A stretch of 61,611 nucleotides of DNA from Collimonas silvisoli (GTDB taxonomy: Bacteria; Pseudomonadota; Gammaproteobacteria; Burkholderiales; Burkholderiaceae_D), in NCBI RefSeq assembly GCF_018305005.1, contig NZ_JAGQEG010000025.1, forward strand, positions 1 to 61,611. Reading direction: 5' to 3'. The notes beneath the pieces are model-generated. The model was not told the DNA's origin, did not search any database, and saw only the letters and a program-made list of their open reading frames with translations. The position numbers and the translations under genes are program-made. Of the stretch, positions 53,961 through 61,436 are shown piece after piece; the first letter of the stretch is position 1; every line of letters begins with the position of its first letter.

Positions 53961-55268
53961 ATGCAGCATCGCATACATCACGCCGTCAGCCTTGCGCTGG
54001 CCTTCACTCTTACTCTGGGCATGGGCGCCATGACGCCAGCGGTATTTGCCGCACCGGCCGCACCGGCTGGTTCGCTGCCGCCGATTCGGCTCGGCATGAT
54101 CGAAGGCATGTCGGGACCCTTCGCCAATGCGGGTGAAGCGGTAGAACGCAATATCCGGTTTGCAGTGGAGCAGGTCAATGCCCGTGGCGGCGTACGCTTG
54201 CCGGATGGTAGGCATCTCTTGAGCCTGACGGTGTTTGATAACAAACAGGGCGTAGAAGATGCCTTATTGCAGCTAAAGCAATTGACCGACCAGAAAATTC
54301 CGTTTGTGCTGGAAGGTAACAGCTCCGCGGTGGCTGGGGCGCTGGTGGAAGCGATCAACAAGCATAACGCCCGGACTCCGGATAATCGCGTGTTGTTCCT
54401 GAACTATTCGGCGGTCGACCCGGTATTGACCAATGAAAAATGCAGTTTCTGGCACTTTCGTTTTGACGCCAACGCCGACATGCGGATGCGCGCACTGGTT
54501 GATGTCATCAAAAGTGACAGCAAGGCAAAAAGCGTTTACCTGATCGGCCAGGACTACAGTTTCGGGCAGCAGGTTGCCAGGGCTGCGCGCCGGCAACTGC
54601 AGGTGGCGCGACCAGATATCAGGATTGTCGGGGACGAGTTGCACCCCATCGGCAAGGTCAAGGATTTCGCACCCTACATCGCTAAAATCCGCGCCAGCGG
54701 CGCCGATACGGTCATTACCGGCAACTGGGGCAACGATCTGACCTTGCTGGTGAAAGCCGCCAAAGAGGCGAGTCTGCATCTCAAGTTCTACACCTTTTAT
54801 GCAAATAGCCTGGGGGCGCCCGCGGCGATTGGCGATGCAGGCGTAGGCTCGGTGCGCGCAGTCGCTGAGTGGCATCCGAATGCCGTCGACGGCAACGCCG
54901 CCAGCGATGCGTTTTATCGCAGCTTTCGTCAGCGTTATCCGCAACCGAAAGATGACTATCTGTTTTTGCGGATGGATGTCATGATCGACATGTTGGCGGC
55001 AGCCATCGAGAAAGCCCAAAGCACGGACGCGGTAGCGGTTGCGCGGGCGTTGGAAGGAGCGCAATACAAGAGCAAATTCCATGAAGCCAGCATGCGTGCC
55101 AGCGATCATCAACTGATACAGCCTTTGTACGTGGCCGTGATGCAAAAGCTTGCCGATGGCGGTATCCGGTTTGATAATGAAGGCAGCGGTTACGGTTTCA
55201 AAACCGAACGTTATCTGGCGCCGGCGGCAACGCTGGTGCCCAGCACTTGCAAGATGCAGCGTCACTGA
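53961..55268 (+). CDS. ABC transporter substrate-binding protein, branched-chain amino acid type
   Basis: A 435-residue periplasmic binding protein with a signal peptide ending V-F-A-A near 31. The type 1 fold (Peripla_BP_6) starts I-R-L-G-M-I-E-G-M-S-G-P-F-A-N near 42. V-F-D-N-K-Q-G is near 94-100, and Y-L-I-G-Q-D-Y-S-F-G-Q-Q near 195 and the second lobe follow. No permease or ATPase gene is adjacent, so it is an orphan; ligand unknown. The start lacks a clear ribosome binding site. Confidence 0.88.
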   Translation: MQHRIHHAVSLALAFTLTLGMGAMTPAVFAAPAAPAGSLPPIRLGMIEGMSGPFANAGEAVERNIRFAVEQVNARGGVRLPDGRHLLSLTVFDNKQGVEDALLQLKQLTDQKIPFVLEGNSSAVAGALVEAINKHNARTPDNRVLFLNYSAVDPVLTNEKCSFWHFRFDANADMRMRALVDVIKSDSKAKSVYLIGQDYSFGQQVARAARRQLQVARPDIRIVGDELHPIGKVKDFAPYIAKIRASGADTVITGNWGNDLTLLVKAAKEASLHLKFYTFYANSLGAPAAIGDAGVGSVRAVAEWHPNAVDGNAASDAFYRSFRQRYPQPKDDYLFLRMDVMIDMLAAAIEKAQSTDAVAVARALEGAQYKSKFHEASMRASDHQLIQPLYVAVMQKLADGGIRFDNEGSGYGFKTERYLAPAATLVPSTCKMQRH

Positions 55269-55335
55269 GGGCCGCAGCCGCGGCGCCCGGCGCAAGTTGA
55301 TAGCCGTTATAGATTTTCTCTGAAGGAGATGTGTG

Positions 55336-56109
55336 ATGAGCAGTTCTAGTATTCCAGGAGCCGACGTAATGCAGGATAGTCTCGAATTCATCAAGAAAAT
55401 GTGGGGCGGCATGGGTGTGCCGGGCATGGTTGTTCCTACCTTGTCGGTGGAAGAAATCAATAAGAAGATCAGAGATCTGAAAGCGGTAGAGTCGTGGCTG
55501 AATCTTAATTTGAATATGCTGCGCACCACGATACAGGCGCTTGAGGTGCAAAGCGCGACCATTTCCGCGCTGGAGGCAATGGCTGCAGTTAATCAAATGG
55601 GTGCGCAAATGGGTACGCAAGTGGGTGCGCAAGCGGCAGGGGATCGGCAAGAGGGCAGCGACAGCGAGTCCGGCACGAGCCCATGGGCGATACCTGCGGG
55701 TTTCCCGTTTTCATTTATGAATCCGGCAAAAAAGGCCGATGTTGCTCCGGCTCCGGCTCCGGCTCCGGCGCCCGCTGCACAGCCTGCGGCGGAAGCTGAA
55801 AATCCGCCAAGCGCAAGCGGCGCGACGGATAACTCAGCAGGAACTTCAGGTGCTTGGTGGGATTTATTGCAAAATCAGTTCAAGCAAGCGGTTAATAGCG
55901 TGGTCGCGGCAGAAAAAATGGTCATGCCGACTAAAGCGGTGGCGGACGACGAGGCTAAGCCAACAGTTAAACCCCGTAGCAAAGCAAATAATGGTACCGC
56001 GTCAAAGCCTGGTACAGCGTCAAAGTCTGCCGGGAAGAAAGGCAGCACTGCCGCCGGTGGCAAGACAGCCGCGCGCTCAAGCAAAGCCAAGGTTGTTCCA
56101 AAAGAATAA
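55336..56109 (+). CDS. phaM: PhaM-like polyhydroxyalkanoate granule protein
   Basis: From the ATG at 55336 (AAGGAG in front; GTG at 55333 is also in frame) the protein is 257 residues. The N-terminal phasin-like part has S-L-E-F-I-K-K-M-W-G-G near 17 and L-S-V-E-E-I-N-K-K-I-R-D-L-K-A-V-E near 41. An A-P-A-P repeat linker follows and the C-terminal ~55 residues are Lys/Ala/Gly-rich like histone tails. PhaM in Cupriavidus binds PHA synthase and the nucleoid. No phaCAB genes are in the window; the call rests on this remembered family. Confidence 0.75.
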   Translation: MSSSSIPGADVMQDSLEFIKKMWGGMGVPGMVVPTLSVEEINKKIRDLKAVESWLNLNLNMLRTTIQALEVQSATISALEAMAAVNQMGAQMGTQVGAQAAGDRQEGSDSESGTSPWAIPAGFPFSFMNPAKKADVAPAPAPAPAPAAQPAAEAENPPSASGATDNSAGTSGAWWDLLQNQFKQAVNSVVAAEKMVMPTKAVADDEAKPTVKPRSKANNGTASKPGTASKSAGKKGSTAAGGKTAARSSKAKVVPKE

Positions 56110-56176
56110 CAACATTGGTTTTATCCATAGCCGGAAGTGTCAGCCAGTCAAGCCCGGGTTTCCGGTCAGCTTGACT

Positions 56177-56212
56177 AGCGCCGGATAAGTGCGATGATTA
56201 AAGTCCGGCGCT
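56177..56212. repeat. Inverted repeat downstream of phaM
   Basis: AGCGCCGGA (56177-56185) / TCCGGCGCT (56204-56212), perfect over 9 bp, with an 18-nt loop. No U-tract follows, so it is at most a weak terminator or processing signal. The 250 bp between phaM and the next gene holds nothing else recognisable. Confidence 0.5.
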
Positions 56213-56359
56213 TGGACGGAAAACTCTAAGTGATATCTTGACTTTGTTGTGATTTAGGCAGGGTTTTTGGCAAAAACTCGACTCTCAACCGGTTTATAAA
56301 CGGCCTTGTAACAAATTCTTGGTAAAATCGAGCAGTTAACTCACTTGCTTAAGGTATGT

Positions 56360-57214
56360 ATGCTGTATCCAGAACTGTTTAAATCGCTTGAACAAGTCCG
56401 CTGGAACATGGAGACCGATATTCCATGGGACAAGTTCGACGCCACCCAATTGTCCGACGAACAAGCTCAAACTATTCGTATGAATGCGATTACGGAATGG
56501 TCGGCGCTGCCTGCAACCGAGATGTTCTTGCGTGATAACCACGGCGACAGCGATTTTTGCGCTTTCATGTCGGTATGGTTTTTTGAAGAGCAAAAGCATT
56601 CGCTGGTGCTGATGGAATATCTGCGTCGTTTCCGGCCTGAACTGGTGCCTACCGAAGCTGAGCTGGACAAGGTGCGTTTCGAATTCGATCCGGCGCCGCC
56701 GCTGGAAACCCTGATGATGCATTTCTGCGGCGAGATCCGTCTCAACCACTGGTACCGTTGTGCCTCCGATTGGCACACCGAACCTGTGATCAAGCAAATT
56801 TACAAGATCATCAGCCAGGACGAAGCGCGTCATGGCGGCGCTTATCTGCGCTATATGAAGAAGGCGTTGTCCGAGGTTGGCGATAGCGCTTCTGCCGCAT
56901 TCGCCAAGATCGGCGTCTTGATGGCATCGGCCCGCCGCACCGAAAAACCATTGCATCCGACCAATCTGCACGTGAATCAATCGCTGTTCCCGAACGACAC
57001 GGTGCAAAGCCGTCTGCCGGATCCAGAGTGGCTGGAGCGCTGGCTGGACGAGCAAATCAAATTCGACGGCGTCTGGGAAAAGAAGGTGGTCGATCGCATC
57101 CTGCACAATATGTCTTTGCTGTTTGAACGTACCTTTGATACGGTGCAAGAACTGAACCGCTATCGCAAGGAAGTTGTCGCCCGTCTGGCTTTGACGCCGG
57201 CTCAAGCAGTCTGA
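56360..57214 (+). CDS. Ferritin-like diiron protein
   Basis: A 284-residue helical protein from the ATG at 56360 (AAGG in front); a TTG at 56345 is also open. It has the diiron set of a four-helix bundle: E near the first helix (I-T-E-W-S-A-L-P-A-T-E), E-E-Q-K-H near 73-77, a Glu in F-C-G-E-I-R-L-N and D-E-A-R-H-G-G near 150-156. The E-E-x-x-H / D-E-A-R-H pairing is that of acyl-ACP desaturase-like or ferritin-like oxygenases. Substrate unknown. It precedes the heptose adenylyltransferase gene. Confidence 0.8.
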   Translation: MLYPELFKSLEQVRWNMETDIPWDKFDATQLSDEQAQTIRMNAITEWSALPATEMFLRDNHGDSDFCAFMSVWFFEEQKHSLVLMEYLRRFRPELVPTEAELDKVRFEFDPAPPLETLMMHFCGEIRLNHWYRCASDWHTEPVIKQIYKIISQDEARHGGAYLRYMKKALSEVGDSASAAFAKIGVLMASARRTEKPLHPTNLHVNQSLFPNDTVQSRLPDPEWLERWLDEQIKFDGVWEKKVVDRILHNMSLLFERTFDTVQELNRYRKEVVARLALTPAQAV

Positions 57215-57280
57215 TAATCTGATGTGGGCGGCGCTAAGCATTTAGCGTTGCCGGCGATTGCCGACAAATTGATTGAATCC

Positions 57281-57309
57281 AAGCCGCACGTTTTGCGGCT
57301 TTTTTTTTG
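57281..57309 (+). terminator. Rho-independent terminator just before the heptose adenylyltransferase start
   Basis: AAGCCGCA (57281-57288) pairs with TGCGGCTT (57294-57301), closed by a short CGTT-type loop, and is followed by at least seven T. It ends the ferritin-like gene and lies only about 9-18 bp upstream of the next start codon. Confidence 0.9.
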
Positions 57310-57317
57310 CGGCTTTT

Positions 57318-57806
57318 ATGTTCACCATGCCTAAATTTGAAACCAAGCTTTGCACCCGCGCTGATTTGAAAGCCCGTGTTGCGGCTCTGCCGCAGCCGGT
57401 AGTGTTGACCAACGGCGTATTCGATATCCTGCATCGCGGCCACGTCACTTATCTGGCGCAGGCGCGTGAACAAGGCGCATCGCTGGTGGTGGCGGTGAAT
57501 ACCGATGCTTCGGTCAAGCGTCTGGGTAAGGGCGATGACCGGCCGATCAATACGTGTGCCGACCGCATGGCCGTATTGGCGGCGCTGGAAGCGGTCAACC
57601 TGGTAGTCGAGTTTGATGAAGATACGGCGCTGGAAGTGGTGCAGGAAGCGCAGCCCGGAGTGTACGTCAAAGGCGGCGATTATAAGATGGACGCGATTCC
57701 GGAAGGCCAGGCAGTGCTGGCGTATGGCGGCCAGGTTGTCGCGATTGCATTCGAGCATGACCGCTCAACCAGCAAATTGTTGAGCAAGGTGCGGCAAGGT
57801 TCCTGA
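57318..57806 (+). CDS. D-glycero-beta-D-manno-heptose 1-phosphate adenylyltransferase (HldE C-domain type, standalone)
   Basis: Activates heptose-1-phosphate to ADP-heptose for LPS inner core. The 162-residue product (alternative ATG at 57327 giving M-P-K-F-E-T-K-L) has the nucleotidyltransferase signature T-N-G-V-F-D-I-L-H-R-G-H-V near 31-43. P-I-N-T-C-A-D-R-M-A follows, and V-K-G-G-D-Y binds the nucleotide. It is only the adenylyltransferase half, not the fused HldE. There is no ribosome binding site for either start. The start sits directly behind a terminator. Confidence 0.9.
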   Translation: MFTMPKFETKLCTRADLKARVAALPQPVVLTNGVFDILHRGHVTYLAQAREQGASLVVAVNTDASVKRLGKGDDRPINTCADRMAVLAALEAVNLVVEFDEDTALEVVQEAQPGVYVKGGDYKMDAIPEGQAVLAYGGQVVAIAFEHDRSTSKLLSKVRQGS

Positions 57807-57825
57807 TCCATACAAACAGCGAGAC

Positions 57826-57855
57826 GAAAAAAAGCGCGGATTCCGCGCTTTTTTT
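57826..57855. terminator. Bidirectional terminator between the adenylyltransferase and copper chaperone genes
   Basis: A-run, GCGCGG / CCGCGC stem with ATT loop, T-run, palindromic on both strands; it serves both convergent transcripts. Confidence 0.9.
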
Positions 57856-57874
57856 ATGCAGGCGCCGTTTATTT

Positions 57875-58351
57875 TTAGTGTTGATGCGCCGTGTCGGCTG
57901 ATTTACCGGTCAGATCGGTGACGTATACCGACACTTCTATCTTGCCGGCTTTCTGGAAAGTCAGTGTCAGCGGGAATTTGTCGCCGGCTTTTAACGGCTG
58001 GGTCAGACCGATCAGCATGATGTGATAACCGTGCCCCGGAATCATGTCAACTTTGCTTGCCGGCAGCAGCTCAATCTCGCCGACTTCGCGCATTTTCATG
58101 ACATTGCCCTCCATGGACATGGTGTGGATCTCCGTGCTTTTTGCGATTAATGCGCTGACGCCTATCAGTTTATCGGCTTCTTTACCGCTATTCTCGATAC
58201 TCAAGAACGCACCGCCGGCAGGCTGACCGGGAACGGTGGCGCGTGCGTAGGGATGGTCGATGTGCAGGCTGCCGAGCTGGTACTCGTGTGCATAGGCGGA
58301 AACGCTGACGGCGAGAGCGCAGAAAAACAGGGAAACGGAACGTAAAGACAT
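57875..58351 (-). CDS. Copper chaperone PCu(A)C
   Basis: A periplasmic Cu(I) chaperone for cytochrome oxidase assembly. The 158-residue product has a signal peptide ending S-A-Y-A-H near 22. The copper ligands are arranged as in the family: H-T-M-S-M-E-G-N-V-M-K-M near 96-107 and P-G-H-G-Y-H-I-M-L near 124-132. The C-terminal H-Q-H may add sites. Its gene follows a DUF2946 gene by 13 bp on the same strand. Confidence 0.93.
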   Translation of the reverse strand: MSLRSVSLFFCALAVSVSAYAHEYQLGSLHIDHPYARATVPGQPAGGAFLSIENSGKEADKLIGVSALIAKSTEIHTMSMEGNVMKMREVGEIELLPASKVDMIPGHGYHIMLIGLTQPLKAGDKFPLTLTFQKAGKIEVSVYVTDLTGKSADTAHQH

Positions 58352-58364
58352 GATGATCCTTTGC

Positions 58365-58781
58365 TTAAATTGGGGAAATACCGACAGCGAATAGTGAGGT
58401 GTTTTCGTTCAATGGCGAGATAGCGGATGGCAGCGGCGGTGCACGCGCCTGAAAATTACTGCCAGCCGGGTTTGCCGCGACTGTTGATGCGACTTGTATA
58501 TTGTGAGTCTCGCCTGCTCGCGCGCAAAACAAACTCTGCATCTGCGTTGCCGGTAGCGCCGGACTGTGGGAGGCAGTGCAGCAATGTGCGCATGACCGAT
58601 GATCCCTGACGTGTAGCGGGGTTTGTTTGCTCTCTGCATCCGTGCGTGTCGTGTAAGCACTGCAAATTTCCATCGCCGGACCATTTGCCGCCTGCACAGG
58701 CTGCATCGCGCCATTCAGCAAGAAGCTGAAAATGGCGAACCAGGCGAAAAAGAGGCGGAGATTAGGAGGCATAATGCTCAT
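58365..58781 (-). CDS. DUF2946-like protein
   Basis: A 138-residue protein with an N-terminal hydrophobic segment (F-F-A-W-F-A-I-F-S-F-L-L-N-G-A). An R-D-H-R-S-C-A-H-C-C segment is near residue 61 and the C-terminus is A-R-A-P-P-L-P. The His/Cys run resembles the DUF2946 protein beside the ZnuD-like receptor. Location upstream of the PCu(A)C gene suggests copper handling. The ATG at 58781 is chosen over a TTG at 58787. Function unknown. Confidence 0.7.
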   Translation of the reverse strand: MSIMPPNLRLFFAWFAIFSFLLNGAMQPVQAANGPAMEICSAYTTRTDAESKQTPLHVRDHRSCAHCCTASHSPALPATQMQSLFCARAGETHNIQVASTVAANPAGSNFQARAPPLPSAISPLNENTSLFAVGISPI

Positions 58782-58842
58782 TTGCAAGATGGCGGATTAT
58801 AACAACCGCGGCTTGATTGTTCTTTTACTAAGATAAACTTGT

Positions 58843-59325
58843 TCAGGCACCGCCGCTAAAGCCATTCTGGCGCCAGGCTTCATACACCACGACTGCGACC
58901 GTATTAGATAGATTCAAGCTGCGATTGTCCGGCCGCATCGGCAGGCGGATACGTTGCGAAGGCGCAAATGATTCACGCAACGCCGGATCGAGGCCGCGGG
59001 TTTCCGAGCCAAACACAAATACGTCGCCGGCCTGGAATTTGAGATTGGCAAACGGCGTTGAGCCGTGGGTAGTCATGGCAAACATGCGGCTGGGGTCGTA
59101 GCTGCCGGCCGCGCGCATGCTGGCGAGGAAGGCGTCCCAGTTGGCATGCACCTGCATGGTGGCGTAGTCGTGATAGTCCAGGCCGGCCCTGCGCATTTTG
59201 CTGTCATCGAGGGGAAAGCCAAGCGGTTCAATCAAGTGCAATTGCGCACCGGTATTGGCGCACAGGCGGATGATGTTGCCGGTATTCGGCGGAATTTCCG
59301 GTTCAACCAGTACGACGTGGAACAA
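58843..59325 (-). CDS. trmL: tRNA (cytidine(34)-2'-O)-methyltransferase
   Basis: A SPOUT-class methyltransferase modifying the wobble base. The correct start is TTG at 59325: AAGGAGA lies 7 bp in front and translation from it gives L-F-H-V-V-L-V-E-P-E-I-P-P-N-T-G-N, the usual TrmL beginning, for a 160-residue product. A frame upstream to an ATG at 59442 would add 39 residues without homology. The trefoil-knot motifs F-V-F-G-S-E-T-R-G-L and I-R-L-P-M-R-P-D-N-R-S-L-N-L-S-N are at the C-terminal end. comF precedes it on the same strand. Confidence 0.94.
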   Translation of the reverse strand: MFHVVLVEPEIPPNTGNIIRLCANTGAQLHLIEPLGFPLDDSKMRRAGLDYHDYATMQVHANWDAFLASMRAAGSYDPSRMFAMTTHGSTPFANLKFQAGDVFVFGSETRGLDPALRESFAPSQRIRLPMRPDNRSLNLSNTVAVVVYEAWRQNGFSGGA

Positions 59326-59368
59326 CGTGATTCTCCTTATGTATATAGACGGTAGGCCGCAAGGATGC

Positions 59369-60157
59369 TCAGGGAGTCCTTGCGAACACGAAATTGGTGA
59401 TGCGGCGGGCGCCATGCCGGCGTAGCGTTTTCGCCAGCGCATGCAGCGTCTCGCCAGTAGTCATGACATCGTCGACCACGCCTATGTGGCGACCGCGTAT
59501 TTGGGCTACGGCCGCCGGCGGCACGGCAAACGCCTGGCGCAGGTTGCGACGCCGTTGCTCCAGGTCCGGCACTTGCGACTGCGGCAGAGTGTCGCGTTGC
59601 CGCAGCAGCAGGCCATGTTGCAAGCCAAGCCCAAGCATGCGCGCAAAGGGTTTGGCTATCTCCAGGGCCTGATTGAAGCCGCGCTGTCGCAAGCGCTGGG
59701 CGCTGAGCGGTACCACAGTCAGGATATCTGGTAAAAACGCCGCCAAATCGGCCGGTAGTTCAGGATGAACGCTAACGCGGCTTACCTGGCGCAGCCTTGC
59801 CTCACACAACATTTGCGCAAACACAGGCGCCAATGCCAGTTGCCCGCCGAATTTTAGCGCCAGAATCAGTTGGTCGGCTGGCGCCGTATAGTCGCATGCC
59901 ACGATGGTGGCATCGAAGGCTCTGGGTTGTTTCAGGCAGTTGCCGCATAGCGCTGGGCCGGAACCATCGAGCTGCGGCAGCAGGTTCGCACATTGTTGAC
60001 AGCGCGCCGGGTGATCGGAAAAATAACATTTGCTGCAACCGTCGCAAATAACGCGCTTGCCGCTTTGTCCGCACAGCGCGCAGCAGGACGGCATGGCCGC
60101 CAGGATGCGGGCAAGTTGCTGTTGCGGCCAGTGGCGTCGTAGCAGGGAAAATAGCAA
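59369..60157 (-). CDS. ComF family protein (amidophosphoribosyltransferase-like)
   Basis: A 262-residue ComF/GntX-type protein. The N-terminal zinc-finger region carries C-A-L-C-G, C-D-G-C, C-Q-Q-C and C-G-N-C pairs over residues 25-75. A phosphoribosyltransferase domain follows, with V-V-P-L-S-A-Q-R-L-R-Q-R-G-F-N-Q near 150 and the PRPP loop I-G-V-V-D-D-V-M-T-T-G-E-T near 227-239. The TTG start at 60157 is tentative; ATG at 60094 (residue 22) is the alternative. ComF is linked to DNA uptake in Gram-positives; the role here is not defined. Confidence 0.9.
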   Translation of the reverse strand: MLFSLLRRHWPQQQLARILAAMPSCCALCGQSGKRVICDGCSKCYFSDHPARCQQCANLLPQLDGSGPALCGNCLKQPRAFDATIVACDYTAPADQLILALKFGGQLALAPVFAQMLCEARLRQVSRVSVHPELPADLAAFLPDILTVVPLSAQRLRQRGFNQALEIAKPFARMLGLGLQHGLLLRQRDTLPQSQVPDLEQRRRNLRQAFAVPPAAVAQIRGRHIGVVDDVMTTGETLHALAKTLRRHGARRITNFVFARTP

Positions 60158-60265
60158 AGGCGGGTCCCGTTCTTACTAGGTGGTTGTCGATGCACTCAGC
60201 CTACAAGCAATCAAGCGTGTAAACTACTGGCGATTATCGCATTTCATCTCACCTGCCGGATTTTG

Positions 60266-61210
60266 ATGTCTACCTCACTCCCTCCTTTTGAAACTAGTCA
60301 AAGCGCGCCTATCGACTTGCGCCGGGTGCGCCGGCTGTTTTCCATGCCTGCGCTGGTACGCGAATCCGAGTTCATGCGTCGCGAAATCTCAAGCCGCATG
60401 CACGAGCGTCTTGCACTGGTGAAACTAGCGCCGCAGCGCGTGCTGGATGCCGGTTGCGGCGCCGGTTCGGATATATATACATTGCGGCAGCGGTTTAGCG
60501 ATGCTGCCATTATCGGCCTGGACGCGTCTGCCCCCATGCTGTCCATGGCAAAAGAGCAACGCCAGACAGCGCAACTGTCGGTCAATCGCCTGTTAAAGAA
60601 GTGGCTGCCGTTTACCGGCAACAGCGACGAGTTGGCATCCGCTCTGGTGTGCGGTGATTTCGCCCAATTGCCGCTAGCGCCAAACACGGTAGATCTGGTC
60701 TGGTCCAACCTGGCCTTGCACTGGCATCCGCAGCCGGACCGTGTGTTTGCCGAATGGCGCCGCATATTGCGGGTGGATGGCTTGCTGATGTTCTCTTGCT
60801 TCGGTCCTGACACCTTCAAAGAATTGCGTAATGCGTTTGCTGGCATCGATGACAGCACGCACGTATTGCCTTTCGTCGATATGCATGATTTCGGCGATAT
60901 GCTGGTGAATGCCGGTTTCTCGACGCCGGTCATGGATATGGAAACCATTACGGTGACCTATGACACAGTGGATAAGTTGCTGGCGGATGTACGCGCCTGG
61001 GGCGGCAATCCATTAACGACTCGGAGCCGGGGTCTATTGGGGCGCACCGCCGGCAGTCGTCTCAAGGCGGCGCTGGAAGCCAAGCGCCGGCCGGATGGTA
61101 AATTACCGCTCACCTTTGAAATTATCTATGGTCATGCGTTCCGGCCAGTGCCCAAGACCACCAGCAGCGGCGAGTCTATCGTGCAGTGGGATTTGGGTAA
61201 AAAGAGGTAA
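60266..61210 (+). CDS. Class I methyltransferase, BioC-like
   Basis: From the ATG at 60266 the protein is 314 residues, and the N-terminus I-D-L-R-R-V-R-R-L-F resembles BioC. SAM-binding motif I is V-L-D-A-G-C-G-A-G-S-D near 62-72, motif II I-I-G-L-D-A-S-A-P-M near 86, then L-P-L-A-P-N-T-V-D-L-V-W-S-N-L-A-L-H-W near 132-150. BioC methylates malonyl-ACP in biotin synthesis. The family match is good but no other bio genes are here. It lies just before the rRNA operon promoters. Confidence 0.85.
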   Translation: MSTSLPPFETSQSAPIDLRRVRRLFSMPALVRESEFMRREISSRMHERLALVKLAPQRVLDAGCGAGSDIYTLRQRFSDAAIIGLDASAPMLSMAKEQRQTAQLSVNRLLKKWLPFTGNSDELASALVCGDFAQLPLAPNTVDLVWSNLALHWHPQPDRVFAEWRRILRVDGLLMFSCFGPDTFKELRNAFAGIDDSTHVLPFVDMHDFGDMLVNAGFSTPVMDMETITVTYDTVDKLLADVRAWGGNPLTTRSRGLLGRTAGSRLKAALEAKRRPDGKLPLTFEIIYGHAFRPVPKTTSSGESIVQWDLGKKR

Positions 61211-61234
61211 ATCGAAATATATTTAACAAAGTAC

Positions 61235-61263
61235 TTGCTGGGTTTTAAAAGGGTTGCTATAGT
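61235..61263 (+). promoter_or_regulatory. rRNA operon promoter P1
   Basis: TTGCTG (61235-61240), a 17-bp spacer and TATAGT (61258-61263). The spacing and the GTTCGCCTC after it are typical of strong stable-RNA promoters. Confidence 0.65.
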
Positions 61264-61407
61264 TCGCCTCCCGTTGAGAGCGACGCGAGATAAGCGAAGC
61301 AGCTGAAGAGAAGTTGGGGCTGATTTGGCGCGGAGTTTGAGGTGGGGAGGCGGGGCTGATGGTGGTGTGGGTAGTAAAAAGTTTTTCGGTGAGTGGTAAA
61401 AAAGTAG

Positions 61408-61436
61408 TTGACGAAAAACTGGAAACGCCACATAAT
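61408..61436 (+). promoter_or_regulatory. rRNA operon promoter P2
   Basis: TTGACG (61408-61413), exact 17-bp spacer and CATAAT (61431-61436), with A/T-rich sequence upstream (61376-61405) that could act as an UP element. Confidence 0.75.
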
